Origin: Mucilaginibacter kameinonensis
GTDB taxonomy: Bacteria; Bacteroidota; Bacteroidia; Sphingobacteriales; Sphingobacteriaceae
NCBI RefSeq assembly: GCF_003675385.1
Contig: NZ_RCWZ01000005.1
Coordinates: 186,001 to 250,000, forward strand
Length of the DNA: 64,000 bases
Direction of reading: 5' to 3'
Shown here: positions 33,134 through 42,088 of the stretch, piece after piece
Position numbering within the stretch: position 1 is the first letter of the stretch
Layout of the letters: every line of letters begins with the position of its first letter
Notes under the pieces: generated by a model
The model's database searches: none
Told to the model about the DNA's origin: nothing
The model's input: the letters and a program-made list of their open reading frames with translations, nothing else
Position numbers and translations under genes: made by a program

Positions 33134-35725
33134 TTATTCTGTTGTATTGTCAGTTGATGATTCTGCACCATTTTCAGCTGTATCACCGTCGCCTGTATTT
33201 TCGGCTTCGGTATCAGAGCCTTCAGCATTTTCATCGCCTTCTTTTACTTCCTCGTCTTCGTCGTGCTCAATTTTGGCTACTGAAGCTATCTCATCATTGT
33301 TTTTAAGCGTTATCAGCCTAACACCTTGTGTTGCACGGCCCATCACCCTTAATTCGCTTACAGCTATACGGATAATAATACCCGATTTGTTGATGATCAT
33401 CAGGTCTTCCTTATCTGTAACACCTTTTATGGCAACAAGGTTTCCGGTTTTTTCAGTAATATTAAGTGTTTTTACACCTTTACCGCCACGGTTGGTAACA
33501 CGATAGTCTTCAATATCGGTACGTTTACCATAGCCTTTTTCTGATACTACCAATACTGTTGTTTCCGCGTCGTCGATAGCTATCATGCCAACTACCTCGT
33601 CGTTTTCGTCGTCAAGTGTAATACCACGAACACCGGTAGCTGTACGTCCCATTGGCCTTACGGTTGATTCGTTGAAACGGATAGCGCGACCTGATTTAAG
33701 TGCCATCACAATCTCGCTGCTTCCGCTGGTTAAGCTTGCTTCAAGCAATGAATCGCCTTCATTGATGTTGATTGCATTAATACCATTTGAACGCGGGCGT
33801 GAATAAGCCTCAAGTGAGGTTTTCTTGATGGTACCTTTTTTGGTACACATGATAATGAAGTTGTTTTCAAGGTAATTTTGATCTTTAAGCGAGATCAGTT
33901 TGATGTATGCCTTGATGTTCTCTTCTTTAGGGATATTAATGATATTCTGGATTGCACGGCCTTTTGATGTCCGTGTGCCTTCCGGTATTTCAAATACCCT
34001 GAGCCAGAAACATTGTCCCGACTCGGTAAAGAACAACATGTAATTGTGATTTGAGGCAATAAGTAAATGCTCAATGAAATCCTCATCACGGCTGTTGCTG
34101 CCGATAGCGCCTTTTCCTCCCCTGCTTTGTCTGCGGTATTCTGTAAGTGGCGTGCGTTTGATATAACCTTCACGTGAGATGGTGATTACTACGTCCTCGT
34201 CCTCAATGAAGTCTTCAGTTTGCATTTCGGCAGAAGAGTGAACCATTTCGGTGCGGCGCTCATCGCCATATTTTTCTTTGACTTCAAGCAACTCATCCTT
34301 AATGATCTGCATCCTTAAACCTTCATCGCTCAGGATGTTTTTTAAATGCTCAATAAGTTTCATTAAAGCGGCGTATTCGTCTTTGATCTTATCACGTTCA
34401 AGTCCTGTTAACCTCCTTAAGGTCATATCAAGAATTGCACGTGCCTGGATATCAGTTAAACCAAAGCTGCTCATCAAGCCTTCCCTTGCTTCATCTGGTG
34501 TTTGCGAAGCACGGATCAGGCGGATAACCTCGTCAAGGTGGTCTAATGCGATCAATAAACCTTCAAGGATATGCGCACGTTTTTCGGCTTCGTTAAGCTC
34601 AAATTTAGTACGGCGCACAACAACCTCATGGCGGTGCTCAACAAAATGATGGATCAGGTCCTTCAGGTTAAGCAGCATTGGCCGGCCATTAACCAGGGCG
34701 ATGTTGTTTACACTGAATGACGTTTGAAGCGCAGTATATTTAAACAGGTTGTTTAATACAATAGCTGCGTTGGCGTCACGTTTAATCTCATAAACAACAC
34801 GGATACCTTCGCGACTTGATTCATCGCGAATGGCTGATATGCCTTCCAGTTTCTTTTCGTTCACCAACTCGGCAGTACGCTCAATCATTAAAGCTTTATT
34901 TACCTGGTAAGGTATTTCGCTTACAATAATGCGCTCACGTTCGCCATTATAAGTTTCTATCTCGGCACGGGCACGGATAACTACGCGGCCACGACCGGTT
35001 TCCAGCGCTTCGCGCGGGCCATCGTAACCATAAATAATACCACCTGTAGGGAAATCGGGACCTTTTACATATTTCATTAACTCGCTAATCTCTATCTGAC
35101 GGTTATCGATTAATGCCATAGTAGCATCAATAACTTCCGAAAGATTATGCGGAGCCATATTAGTAGCCATACCTACCGCGATGCCCGAAGCTCCGTTAAC
35201 CAAAAGGTTTGGGAATTTAGATGGCAGTACGGTTGGTTCCTGCAGCGAGTCGTCAAAGTTTAACTGGAAATCAATAGTGTCTTTGTTGATGTCAGCAAGC
35301 ATCTCTTCAGCAAGCTTTTGTAAGCGCGCTTCTGTATAACGCATTGCCGCCGGTTCGTCACCATCAACAGAACCGTAGTTACCCTGGCCTTCAACCAGTA
35401 AGTAGCGTAAGCTCCACTCCTGGGCCATACGTACCATGGTGTCGTACACCGATTTATCACCGTGCGGGTGATACTTACCCATCACCTCACCCACGATACG
35501 GGCAGATTTTTTATAGGGCTTGTTATTAGTTAAACCCAGGTCAAGCATACCGTAAAGCACACGCCTGTGTACCGGTTTTAGTCCATCGCGGACATCGGGC
35601 AACGCCCTGGAAACAATCACCGACATTGAATAATCAATGTAGGCCGATCGCATTTCCTCATCAATATTTATCGAAATTATCCTGTCTTCTGCGTGTGAAT
35701 TATCGTTTTCTGTTCCTTCAGCCAT
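33134..35725 (-). CDS. gyrA: DNA gyrase subunit A
   Basis: 863 residues. With GyrB it forms DNA gyrase, which introduces negative supercoils. The breakage-reunion domain shows RALPDVRDGLKPVHRRVLYG, the catalytic tyrosine in AAMRYTEARL, and GIAVGMATNMAPHN. The GyrA-box (QSRGGKG) that wraps DNA is present in the C-terminal beta-pinwheel, and the protein ends in a very acidic tail of about 50 residues. In the quinolone-contact helix the usual small residue at E. coli position 83 is Lys91 (HPHGDKSVYD). Two TPR genes follow at 5-nt spacings, forming an operon. Confidence 0.98.
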   Translation of the reverse strand: MAEGTENDNSHAEDRIISINIDEEMRSAYIDYSMSVIVSRALPDVRDGLKPVHRRVLYGMLDLGLTNNKPYKKSARIVGEVMGKYHPHGDKSVYDTMVRMAQEWSLRYLLVEGQGNYGSVDGDEPAAMRYTEARLQKLAEEMLADINKDTIDFQLNFDDSLQEPTVLPSKFPNLLVNGASGIAVGMATNMAPHNLSEVIDATMALIDNRQIEISELMKYVKGPDFPTGGIIYGYDGPREALETGRGRVVIRARAEIETYNGERERIIVSEIPYQVNKALMIERTAELVNEKKLEGISAIRDESSREGIRVVYEIKRDANAAIVLNNLFKYTALQTSFSVNNIALVNGRPMLLNLKDLIHHFVEHRHEVVVRRTKFELNEAEKRAHILEGLLIALDHLDEVIRLIRASQTPDEAREGLMSSFGLTDIQARAILDMTLRRLTGLERDKIKDEYAALMKLIEHLKNILSDEGLRMQIIKDELLEVKEKYGDERRTEMVHSSAEMQTEDFIEDEDVVITISREGYIKRTPLTEYRRQSRGGKGAIGSNSRDEDFIEHLLIASNHNYMLFFTESGQCFWLRVFEIPEGTRTSKGRAIQNIINIPKEENIKAYIKLISLKDQNYLENNFIIMCTKKGTIKKTSLEAYSRPRSNGINAININEGDSLLEASLTSGSSEIVMALKSGRAIRFNESTVRPMGRTATGVRGITLDDENDEVVGMIAIDDAETTVLVVSEKGYGKRTDIEDYRVTNRGGKGVKTLNITEKTGNLVAIKGVTDKEDLMIINKSGIIIRIAVSELRVMGRATQGVRLITLKNNDEIASVAKIEHDEDEEVKEGDENAEGSDTEAENTGDGDTAENGAESSTDNTTE

Positions 35726-35887
35726 TTTTGATTATTTGTAGAACCTTCTCTTATAATTGCGTGTTAAAATTGATTTTTCAACGACCTGCGAAGTTAAAAA
35801 AATACTTGGGATTGCGCCAACTTAGTAGCAATAAACCATGCTAATGTATGGTCGCAGATCAAACAATTTTGTTACTTTAATCTGGGT

Positions 35888-36286
35888 TTATTTAACTTTT
35901 ACCCAATAATCTTCAACCTTATTGCCGTTGGGCAAAACCGATAACAGTTTAAGGGTGTCGTTACTGATTGTATAGTTGTATTTTATGGTTTTGTTAAGCA
36001 GTTTTGACTCCTGCATGCAATAGGTTTGCGTTTCAAAGCAGGTATCTTCCTTGAGTTGGTAATCGCCTTTTTCATATACCACGGTCTCTTCGCCCTCTTC
36101 TATCACCTTAGCATTATAATGCTCATCGTCATAAATCCGTTGTAATTTATAAGCTGTAGGTGCCGCGTCAAGCTTGCCGTTAATTTTTCCTCCCCGATAC
36201 TCCCAATTGCCTTTCAGCGGACTATCGGCCAAATTAAAAGAGCATAATAGCAGTAGTATACCTGCAGGTAAAAAAAGCTTCTTCAT
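35888..36286 (-). CDS. Exported hypothetical protein (132 aa)
   Basis: 132 residues from the ATG at 36286 (MKKLFLPAGILLLLCSFNLA, a signal peptide); an upstream in-frame ATG at 36301 adds five residues. The mature part begins LKGNWEYRGGKINGKLDAAP and is rich in beta-strands, ending NGNKVEDYWVKVK, reminiscent of small lipocalin-like or DUF4488-type proteins. Two cysteines (DTCFETQTYCMQ) could form a disulfide. No function can be assigned. It is 30 bp downstream of hemF on the same strand. Confidence 0.72.
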   Translation of the reverse strand: MKKLFLPAGILLLLCSFNLADSPLKGNWEYRGGKINGKLDAAPTAYKLQRIYDDEHYNAKVIEEGEETVVYEKGDYQLKEDTCFETQTYCMQESKLLNKTIKYNYTISNDTLKLLSVLPNGNKVEDYWVKVK

Positions 36287-36316
36287 AGATGATGTTTGCA
36301 CCGGGCTAAGTTTTTG

Positions 36317-37231
36317 CTACGCCCAGTTTATACCTTTTTTTAGTAAAGATAATGTTTTTTCTTCTTCGCTGCCACCAACCGGATGGTAGTCATAAAGCCA
36401 TTTAGCTGTAGGCGGCAAACTCATCAATATCGATTCGATCCTGCCATTGGTTTCCAGGCCAAATTTGGTACCCGCATCATAAACCAGGTTGAACTCTGCA
36501 TAACGGCTGCGGCGTTGATATTGAAACAGCTGCTGGTCTTCAGTAAATGATTTATCGCGATTGCGGTTTACGAGCTCGGCATAAAGCGGCGCAAACGAGC
36601 GACCAACCGATTTAGAGAACTCAAAGATATCTTCCCAGCTCAACTCATCATTGGCGGTGAGCCTGTCATAAAATATGCCGCCTATGCCCCGGGTTTCGTT
36701 GCGGTGTTTGATAAAGAAGTAATCATCGGCCCATTTTTTAAAACGAGGATAAAAATCTTCGTAGTACTGATCGCAAACTGTTTTTAAGCCGCTATGGAAA
36801 AAACGGGCATCATCTTCAAATACGTAATGCGGGGTTAAATCAATACCACCACCAAACCAGCGAACAGGCTTTTGGCTATCGCCCATGGTTGATGGCATTT
36901 CGAAATAACGAATGTTCATATGGATGATTGGCACCAGCGGGTGATTAGGATGGATCACGATAGAAACACCGGTAGCAAAAAAATCATCCTGTTCAACCTG
37001 AAGCGCACGCTTCATGGTATCGGGTAAATGACCGTGAACCGCCGAAAAATTAACACCTCCTTTTTCCAGGATCTTACCATTCTGAATAACCCGGGTACGG
37101 CCTCCACCTCCACCCTCACGCTCCCAAATCTCCTCCTCAAATTTTGCTACACCATCTAACTTTTCAAGCGCGGCACAGATCTCGTCCTGTATTTGCTTAT
37201 AATCTTCGGCTATTTGTTCTTTGCTGATCAT
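36317..37231 (-). CDS. hemF: Oxygen-dependent coproporphyrinogen III oxidase
   Basis: 304 residues from the ATG at 37231 (MISKEQIAEDYKQ); the frame is open for 40 further codons, but these do not resemble the family. HemF oxidatively decarboxylates coproporphyrinogen III to protoporphyrinogen IX using O2. Signature blocks are HMNIRYFE (following SIVIHPNHPLVPI), WFGGGIDLTPHYVFEDDARF, FKKWADDYFFIKHRNETRGI with GGIFYDRL, and RRSRYAEFNLVYDAGTKFGL. Cytoplasmic, homodimeric. The small exported-protein gene follows; the MFS gene is 277 bp upstream. Confidence 0.97.
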   Translation of the reverse strand: MISKEQIAEDYKQIQDEICAALEKLDGVAKFEEEIWEREGGGGGRTRVIQNGKILEKGGVNFSAVHGHLPDTMKRALQVEQDDFFATGVSIVIHPNHPLVPIIHMNIRYFEMPSTMGDSQKPVRWFGGGIDLTPHYVFEDDARFFHSGLKTVCDQYYEDFYPRFKKWADDYFFIKHRNETRGIGGIFYDRLTANDELSWEDIFEFSKSVGRSFAPLYAELVNRNRDKSFTEDQQLFQYQRRSRYAEFNLVYDAGTKFGLETNGRIESILMSLPPTAKWLYDYHPVGGSEEEKTLSLLKKGINWA

Positions 37232-37508
37232 AGGCTGTAAAAGTAATGAATTTTGGGAATTGCCGTGGATGGGCTTTTTTAAGTGCGAATGCGCACTTCT
37301 ATATCCAACAGACGATAATAGAAAGTGTTCAACTTTTTTATGTATGAACACCTGGTAAAAAATGGATATCTGATAATCAGTGTTTTATATGTTCATGGTT
37401 TTGTCGCACAAAATGCAACTTGTTGATGATCAATGCGTTAATTTTTACCTTATGACAAACGGAGTATTTTGGAACACACGTTTTTCAAAAGTTGAACACC
37501 TGGCTGAT

Positions 37509-38741
37509 TTAGCTTATCTCCACATAGTTCAAGTCCTTACCAAAAGTTTCCTTTAACTGGCTTAATGAAAACAGCGCCACTACTGTAAGTATGCCCATCA
37601 TGATATATCCCGATTTAATATATCCATATTTAGCGTTAAACGCGTTAAAGGCAACAGTTATTGGGATTAATGAACCGCGCACGAAATTGGGTACCGTGGT
37701 AGTAACCGTCGATCTGATATTGGTGCCAAACTGTTCTGAGGCGATGGTTACAAAAGTTGCCCAGTAGCCTACTGTACAGCCCATAAAGAAACTTAATACG
37801 GCAAAGCGCTCGGGTGTAATACCGTTGTCGCTGAGATAAAAATGCACACTTACCAATGAAAGTATTAGAAACACAGCCATGGTTAATTTCCGCGACTTGG
37901 TAACCTGGGCCAGCAGGCCTGCAACAATATCACCAATAGCAATACCTATATAACTGTAAAATATACCGTCACCTGGTTTGATGATAGTTTTGGCGCCTAA
38001 AGCAGCACCAAACTTATCCGAAAAACTGATCAGTACACCTACCACATACCAAAGCGGTGCGCCTATCAGGATACAATACAGGTATTTTTTTAACCGTTCC
38101 CAATTGGTAAACAACATGAGCATGTTGCCTTTGGATACGTTGCTGTTCTCAACATTTTTGAACATGCCCGATTCAAAAGTACCAACACGAAGCAGCAACA
38201 ATAAAATTCCTAACCCACCGCCTACAAAGTATGCATTGCGCCAGCCAAATTTGGCTACCGCATAAGCGGCAGTAGCTCCAAACAAGCCTATAACAGCAAC
38301 CATCATGGTTCCGTAGCCGCGGTTTTCCTTACTCAATGTTTCACTAACTAAAGTAATACCTGCGCCAAGCTCGCCCGCAAGCCCCAGGCCAGCAATAAAC
38401 CTAACAATGGCGTAAGTATTTACGTCATGTACAAGTCCGTTAGCAAAGTTGGCGATGGAATAAAGCAATATAGAACCAAATAGTACTTTAATACGCCCCA
38501 ACTTATCACCCACAATGCCCCATATGATCCCGCCAAGCAACAATCCAAACATTTGGATACTTATGATAAATTGCCCCTTATCGGTTATTTCCTGGGCATT
38601 TAAGCCAATATCCTTAAGGCTGGGAATTCGGACTATCGAAAAAACCAAAAGATCATATATATCAACAAAATAGCCAAGTGAAGCAACAAGTACCAAGAAA
38701 ACAGCATTCCTTGTAGCTTTGGCATTGGTAGTATCGGTCAT
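37509..38741 (-). CDS. MFS transporter (metabolite/proton symporter type)
   Basis: 410 residues with 12 membrane helices. The first helix carries SLGYFVDIYDLLVFSIV, the FxxGYxxDxYD-like signature of the sugar/metabolite:H+ symporter group, and loop 2-3 holds WGIVGDKLGRIKVLFGS. The helix-4/5 region GLGLAGELGAGITLVSETL also fits. It probably imports an organic acid or similar small molecule; the substrate is unknown. It stands alone, with the cold-shock gene's terminator just upstream and hemF further downstream. Confidence 0.88.
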   Translation of the reverse strand: MTDTTNAKATRNAVFLVLVASLGYFVDIYDLLVFSIVRIPSLKDIGLNAQEITDKGQFIISIQMFGLLLGGIIWGIVGDKLGRIKVLFGSILLYSIANFANGLVHDVNTYAIVRFIAGLGLAGELGAGITLVSETLSKENRGYGTMMVAVIGLFGATAAYAVAKFGWRNAYFVGGGLGILLLLLRVGTFESGMFKNVENSNVSKGNMLMLFTNWERLKKYLYCILIGAPLWYVVGVLISFSDKFGAALGAKTIIKPGDGIFYSYIGIAIGDIVAGLLAQVTKSRKLTMAVFLILSLVSVHFYLSDNGITPERFAVLSFFMGCTVGYWATFVTIASEQFGTNIRSTVTTTVPNFVRGSLIPITVAFNAFNAKYGYIKSGYIMMGILTVVALFSLSQLKETFGKDLNYVEIS

Positions 38742-38810
38742 AAAGTGTAAAAATTGGTTGGCTAATGTAGGAGATTTGTATAAACAAAAGCAAAAAAATC
38801 GGCATAAAAA

Positions 38811-38832
38811 AACCCCTGTGAGGTCAGGGGTT
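38811..38832 (-). terminator. Terminator after the cold-shock gene
   Basis: AACCCCTG (38811-38818) pairs with CAGGGGTT (38825-38832); read on the minus strand the stem is followed by a T-run. It lies 35 bp past the cold-shock stop. Confidence 0.9.
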
Positions 38833-38867
38833 ATGAGAGTAAATGTTGTTCAATAGCTTTATATATT

Positions 38868-39065
38868 TTATACCTTTTTCACGTTAACTGCCTGTAATCC
38901 TTTTCTGCCTTCTTCAACATCGTATGTAACGCTGTCGTTATCTTTAATGGCATTTACGCCACCCTGAACGTCTTTAAAGTGTACAAAAAGATCTTTACCT
39001 TCTTCGGTAATAATAAAGCCATAACCCTTCTGTGTGTTAAACCATTTTACTTTTCCAGTTTTCAT
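38868..39065 (-). CDS. Cold-shock-domain protein (CspA family)
   Basis: 65 residues, the normal length. The RNA-binding motifs RNP1 (KGYGFI) and RNP2 (LFVHF) are intact in a GKVKWFNTQKGYGFI context. These small beta-barrels bind single-stranded RNA or DNA and remove mRNA structure. The gene is monocistronic with its own terminator and about 140 bp of upstream sequence before the peroxiredoxin gene. Whether it is cold-induced or constitutive cannot be seen. Confidence 0.97.
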   Translation of the reverse strand: MKTGKVKWFNTQKGYGFIITEEGKDLFVHFKDVQGGVNAIKDNDSVTYDVEEGRKGLQAVNVKKV

Positions 39066-39205
39066 AATTATAATAATCGTAATAAAAAATTCGTGTTAAG
39101 ATCAACTAAAACCAAACTGAAAAATAAAATAGGTTTATATGTTCAGAAGGAATAGATATCCCGCTTCCCTCAAATATATAAAATTATTAAATAAACCAAA
39201 TAAAA

Positions 39206-39841
39206 TTATTTATTTGGTTGCGGTGTCAGGCGCAAATAAGGCTTAACCGCGGTAAAACCCTTTGGAAATTTGGCGGGAATGTCTTCCGTTTTAATTGCAG
39301 GTACTACAACTACGTCCTCTCCTTCTTTCCAGTCGGCCGGTGTTGCAACGCTGTAGTTAGCGGTTAACTGTAGCGAATCTATCACCCTCAAAATTTCCTG
39401 GAAATTACGGCCGGTTGACGCTGGATAAGTAATGATTAGTTTAACTGCTTTATCCGGGCCAATGATAAATAACGAACGTACAGTTGCATTTACCGAAGCA
39501 TTTGGGTGGATCATATCATAAGCTTCAGAAATTTTACGGTCCTCATCGGCAATGATCGGGAAGTTTACTTCAACGCCCTGAGTTTCATTGATATCGTTAA
39601 TCCAGCCGTGGTGCGATTCAACTGAGTCAACACTTAGCGCGATAACTTTAACGTTACGTTTTTCAAATTCATTTTTTAAAGCGGCGGTTTTGCCAAGCTC
39701 CGTAGTACAAACAGGTGTATAGTCGCCTGGATGCGAGAATAGTACGCCCCAGCTATCACCTAAATATTCGTAAAAATCAATTTCGCCTTCTGATGTTTTT
39801 GCTTTGAAATTTGGCGCTTTATCGCCCAGTCTTAAACTCAT
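39206..39841 (-). CDS. 1-Cys peroxiredoxin (Prx6 type)
   Basis: 211 residues. The peroxidatic Cys45 lies in SHPGDYTPVCTTELG, and the rest has the Prx6 layout, including the long C-terminal domain (TPADWKEGEDVVVVPAIKTE, then FPKGFTAVKPYLRLTPQP). No second, resolving cysteine is present, so it needs an external thiol. It reduces hydrogen peroxide or organic hydroperoxides in the cytoplasm. It is transcribed alone toward the cold-shock gene and is divergent from the GH15 gene. Confidence 0.96.
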   Translation of the reverse strand: MSLRLGDKAPNFKAKTSEGEIDFYEYLGDSWGVLFSHPGDYTPVCTTELGKTAALKNEFEKRNVKVIALSVDSVESHHGWINDINETQGVEVNFPIIADEDRKISEAYDMIHPNASVNATVRSLFIIGPDKAVKLIITYPASTGRNFQEILRVIDSLQLTANYSVATPADWKEGEDVVVVPAIKTEDIPAKFPKGFTAVKPYLRLTPQPNK

Positions 39842-39989
39842 AATTGATAGAATTTTTGTTGTAGATTAATACTACTAAGTTACTATACATTCCTAAACAA
39901 ATGCAAACAAACTTTAAATAATCACATTATTTACGCCAACATTACAAAGGCTGTGTTGTTGAAGTTTGAAATAAATAACAGCTACATCC

Positions 39990-41774
39990 ATGAGCAAACA
40001 CACCTATGATACCGGCATAATCGGCAATTGCGCCTTTTTAGCCCATATTAATAAGAATACCAATGTTGATTGGCTTTGCTGGCCGCGTTTTGACAGCACT
40101 TTTATTTTCGGGGGACTTCTGGACAAAAAAAAGGGCGGCGAGTTTTCGATCCGCCCTGAAGGGGAATATACTACCGAACAGCATTACCTGGAGAATACTA
40201 ACGTTTTAATCACTGAAATTAGTCCCGCAAGCGGCGGTAAATACCGCATAACCGATTTTGCCCCACGTTTTTACCAGCACCAACGTTACTATAAACCTTT
40301 AATGCTGATCAGGAAAATTGAAGTCCTTGAAGGTTCGCCAAGGATCATTGTAAAATGCGAGCCTGTATCCGAGTATGGCGCGGTTAAACTCAGTGTAAAC
40401 CGCGGCAGCAATCATATTCAATACCAGGGCGGCGAGGAAAATATTCGTCTTACTACGAATATACCGATAAGCTACATTTTTGATGAACAAGCGTTTGTGC
40501 TTAACGAAACCAAATATCTGGCCATGACCTACGGGGAACCCCTTGAAGCCCCGCTCATCAGCACATCTGACCGTTTCTTAGCTGAAACAGTGCAATATTG
40601 GCGAACCTGGATCAAGCACTCATCAATAGCTACTTATTTTCAGCCATTTGTTATTCGCTCGGCTTTGGCCCTTAAAATACACCAGTACGAAGATACCGGT
40701 GCTATCATTGCGGCAAGTACCACCAGCTTGCCCGAATCGCCGGGAAGCGGCCGTAACTGGGATTATCGCTATTGTTGGCTGCGCGATACTTATTATGTGA
40801 TCACCGCGTTAAACCACATTGGCCATTTTGAAGAGATGGAAAAGTATTTCAGTTATGTTACCGATATCACTTTTTCGGAAATGGAGCGTTACCAGCCACT
40901 TTATGGCATAACCGGTAAGAAAGACCTTGTGGAGGTTATTTTAGATGAATTAGACGGGTATATGGGCAATCAGCCGGTGCGGGTTGGTAATCAGGCGTCA
41001 GAACACATTCAAAACGACATTTATGGCCAGGTACTTATCTCCCTACTCCCTTTGTATACCGATCATCGCTTTGTTTTTTCAGAACGGAAGGATTCGGTGC
41101 ATTGGATAGAGTTTTTATTGAGCAAGATTGAACACACTATTGATGAAAAAGATGCGGGCATCTGGGAGTTCAGGAACATGGCTAATATTCACTGCTATAG
41201 CAACCTGTTTCAATGGGCAGGCGCGTCTGCAGCAGAAAAGATGGCCCGTACCATCCAAAATCAGGAATTGATTGATAAGGCTATCTCCCTTAAGGAGCGT
41301 GCGGCCGCCCATATCGAAAGTTGTTACGATCCGGTACGTAAGGTTTATACAAACTCGGTCGGGAGTAGTAACCTTGACGCCAGCACATTGCAGCTGATCA
41401 TGATGAATTATCTTGACCCGGCTTCGCAAAAAGCTAAGGATCATTTAGCTGCATTAGAAAAAGAATTAAGGACGCCTAATGGCTTGTTTTACAGGTATTT
41501 ATATGACGATGATTTTGGTAAGCCTAAAACTACTTTCCTGATCTGCGCTTTTTGGTATGTTGAAGCTTTGGCGACAGTTGGCCGGATAGATGATGCCCAG
41601 CGGGAGTTTGGCAATTTGCTGCAATATTCCAATCATTTGCTACTGTTCAGCGAAGATGTTGACGAGGAAGATGGCAGTCAATGGGGTAATTTTCCGCAGG
41701 CTTACAGCCATGTAGGTTTGATGAATGCTGCCTACAGGATAGCAATGAAACTGGACAGGCCAATATTTTTGTAA
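39990..41774 (+). CDS. Glycoside hydrolase family 15 protein (trehalase/glucoamylase-like)
   Basis: 594 residues, cytoplasmic (no signal). The N-terminal beta-sandwich of bacterial GH15 enzymes begins TGIIGNCAFLAHINKNTNVDWLCWPRFDS. The (alpha/alpha)6 barrel contains the conserved substrate-binding RNWDYRYCWLRDTYY and the late block FPQAYSHVGLMNAA. Related cytoplasmic GH15 proteins of this subfamily hydrolyse trehalose or alpha-glucans. The convergent neighbour is the trehalose-synthesis fusion gene, so control of intracellular trehalose is a likely role (inference from context). Confidence 0.92.
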   Translation: MSKHTYDTGIIGNCAFLAHINKNTNVDWLCWPRFDSTFIFGGLLDKKKGGEFSIRPEGEYTTEQHYLENTNVLITEISPASGGKYRITDFAPRFYQHQRYYKPLMLIRKIEVLEGSPRIIVKCEPVSEYGAVKLSVNRGSNHIQYQGGEENIRLTTNIPISYIFDEQAFVLNETKYLAMTYGEPLEAPLISTSDRFLAETVQYWRTWIKHSSIATYFQPFVIRSALALKIHQYEDTGAIIAASTTSLPESPGSGRNWDYRYCWLRDTYYVITALNHIGHFEEMEKYFSYVTDITFSEMERYQPLYGITGKKDLVEVILDELDGYMGNQPVRVGNQASEHIQNDIYGQVLISLLPLYTDHRFVFSERKDSVHWIEFLLSKIEHTIDEKDAGIWEFRNMANIHCYSNLFQWAGASAAEKMARTIQNQELIDKAISLKERAAAHIESCYDPVRKVYTNSVGSSNLDASTLQLIMMNYLDPASQKAKDHLAALEKELRTPNGLFYRYLYDDDFGKPKTTFLICAFWYVEALATVGRIDDAQREFGNLLQYSNHLLLFSEDVDEEDGSQWGNFPQAYSHVGLMNAAYRIAMKLDRPIFL

Positions 41775-41838
41775 GGCGTTGTTTTGGGGCTGATTGGGAT
41801 TCTATATGAGAAAACCTGACAGAATATAAAAAACAAAT

Positions 41839-41935
41839 CATGTCATGCTAGCGCAGCGTGGCAATCTCGTAGCCAATACATGTCCGATTTGTATTGCTAC
41901 GAGATTGCTTCGTCGTTCCTCCTCGCAATGACATG
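41839..41935. repeat. 97-bp palindromic intergenic repeat
   Basis: An interrupted inverted repeat: CATGTCAT at 41839 matches ATGACATG at 41928-41935, and the central arms GCAATCTCGTAG(C)CAATACA and TGTATTG(C)TACGAGATTGC pair almost perfectly. The GTCATTGCGAGGAGGAACGA and GAGATTGC segments resemble a dispersed repeat family widely seen between genes in Bacteroidota. It lies between the convergent GH15 and otsAB genes. Confidence 0.8.
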
Positions 41936-42033
41936 GCTTTTAAATTAAATCAATATTTTCAACTGATCTGCTTCTTCCGAACACTTTTGGTGATAACATC
42001 AATAACAGCGAGAACTTATCTGGTTACTAAATG

Positions 42034-42072
42034 AAGAAGCCCTATTGACTTGTACAGTCAATAGGGCTTCTT
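42034..42072. terminator. Terminator between GH15 and the OtsAB fusion gene
   Basis: A 17-bp perfect stem (AAGAAGCCCTATTGACT with AGTCAATAGGGCTTCTT) around the loop TGTAC, with a T-run on the plus strand. It lies 16 bp from the stop of the minus-strand otsAB gene and can serve both convergent genes. Confidence 0.92.
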
Positions 42073-42088
42073 TTAAAAAGACACTGTT

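Noticed and set aside
33123..34649. Several long plus-strand frames opposite gyrA
   Set aside because: Serine- and arginine-rich low-complexity translations mirror the gyrA codons; gyrA itself is unambiguous.
37281..37298. AAGTGCG/CGCACTT hairpin upstream of hemF as a terminator
   Set aside because: The T-run lies on the 5' side on the plus strand and an A-run follows on the minus strand, so neither direction has terminator polarity.
37232..37351. 40-codon N-terminal extension of HemF
   Set aside because: The added residues do not match HemF, and the normal family length starts at 37231.
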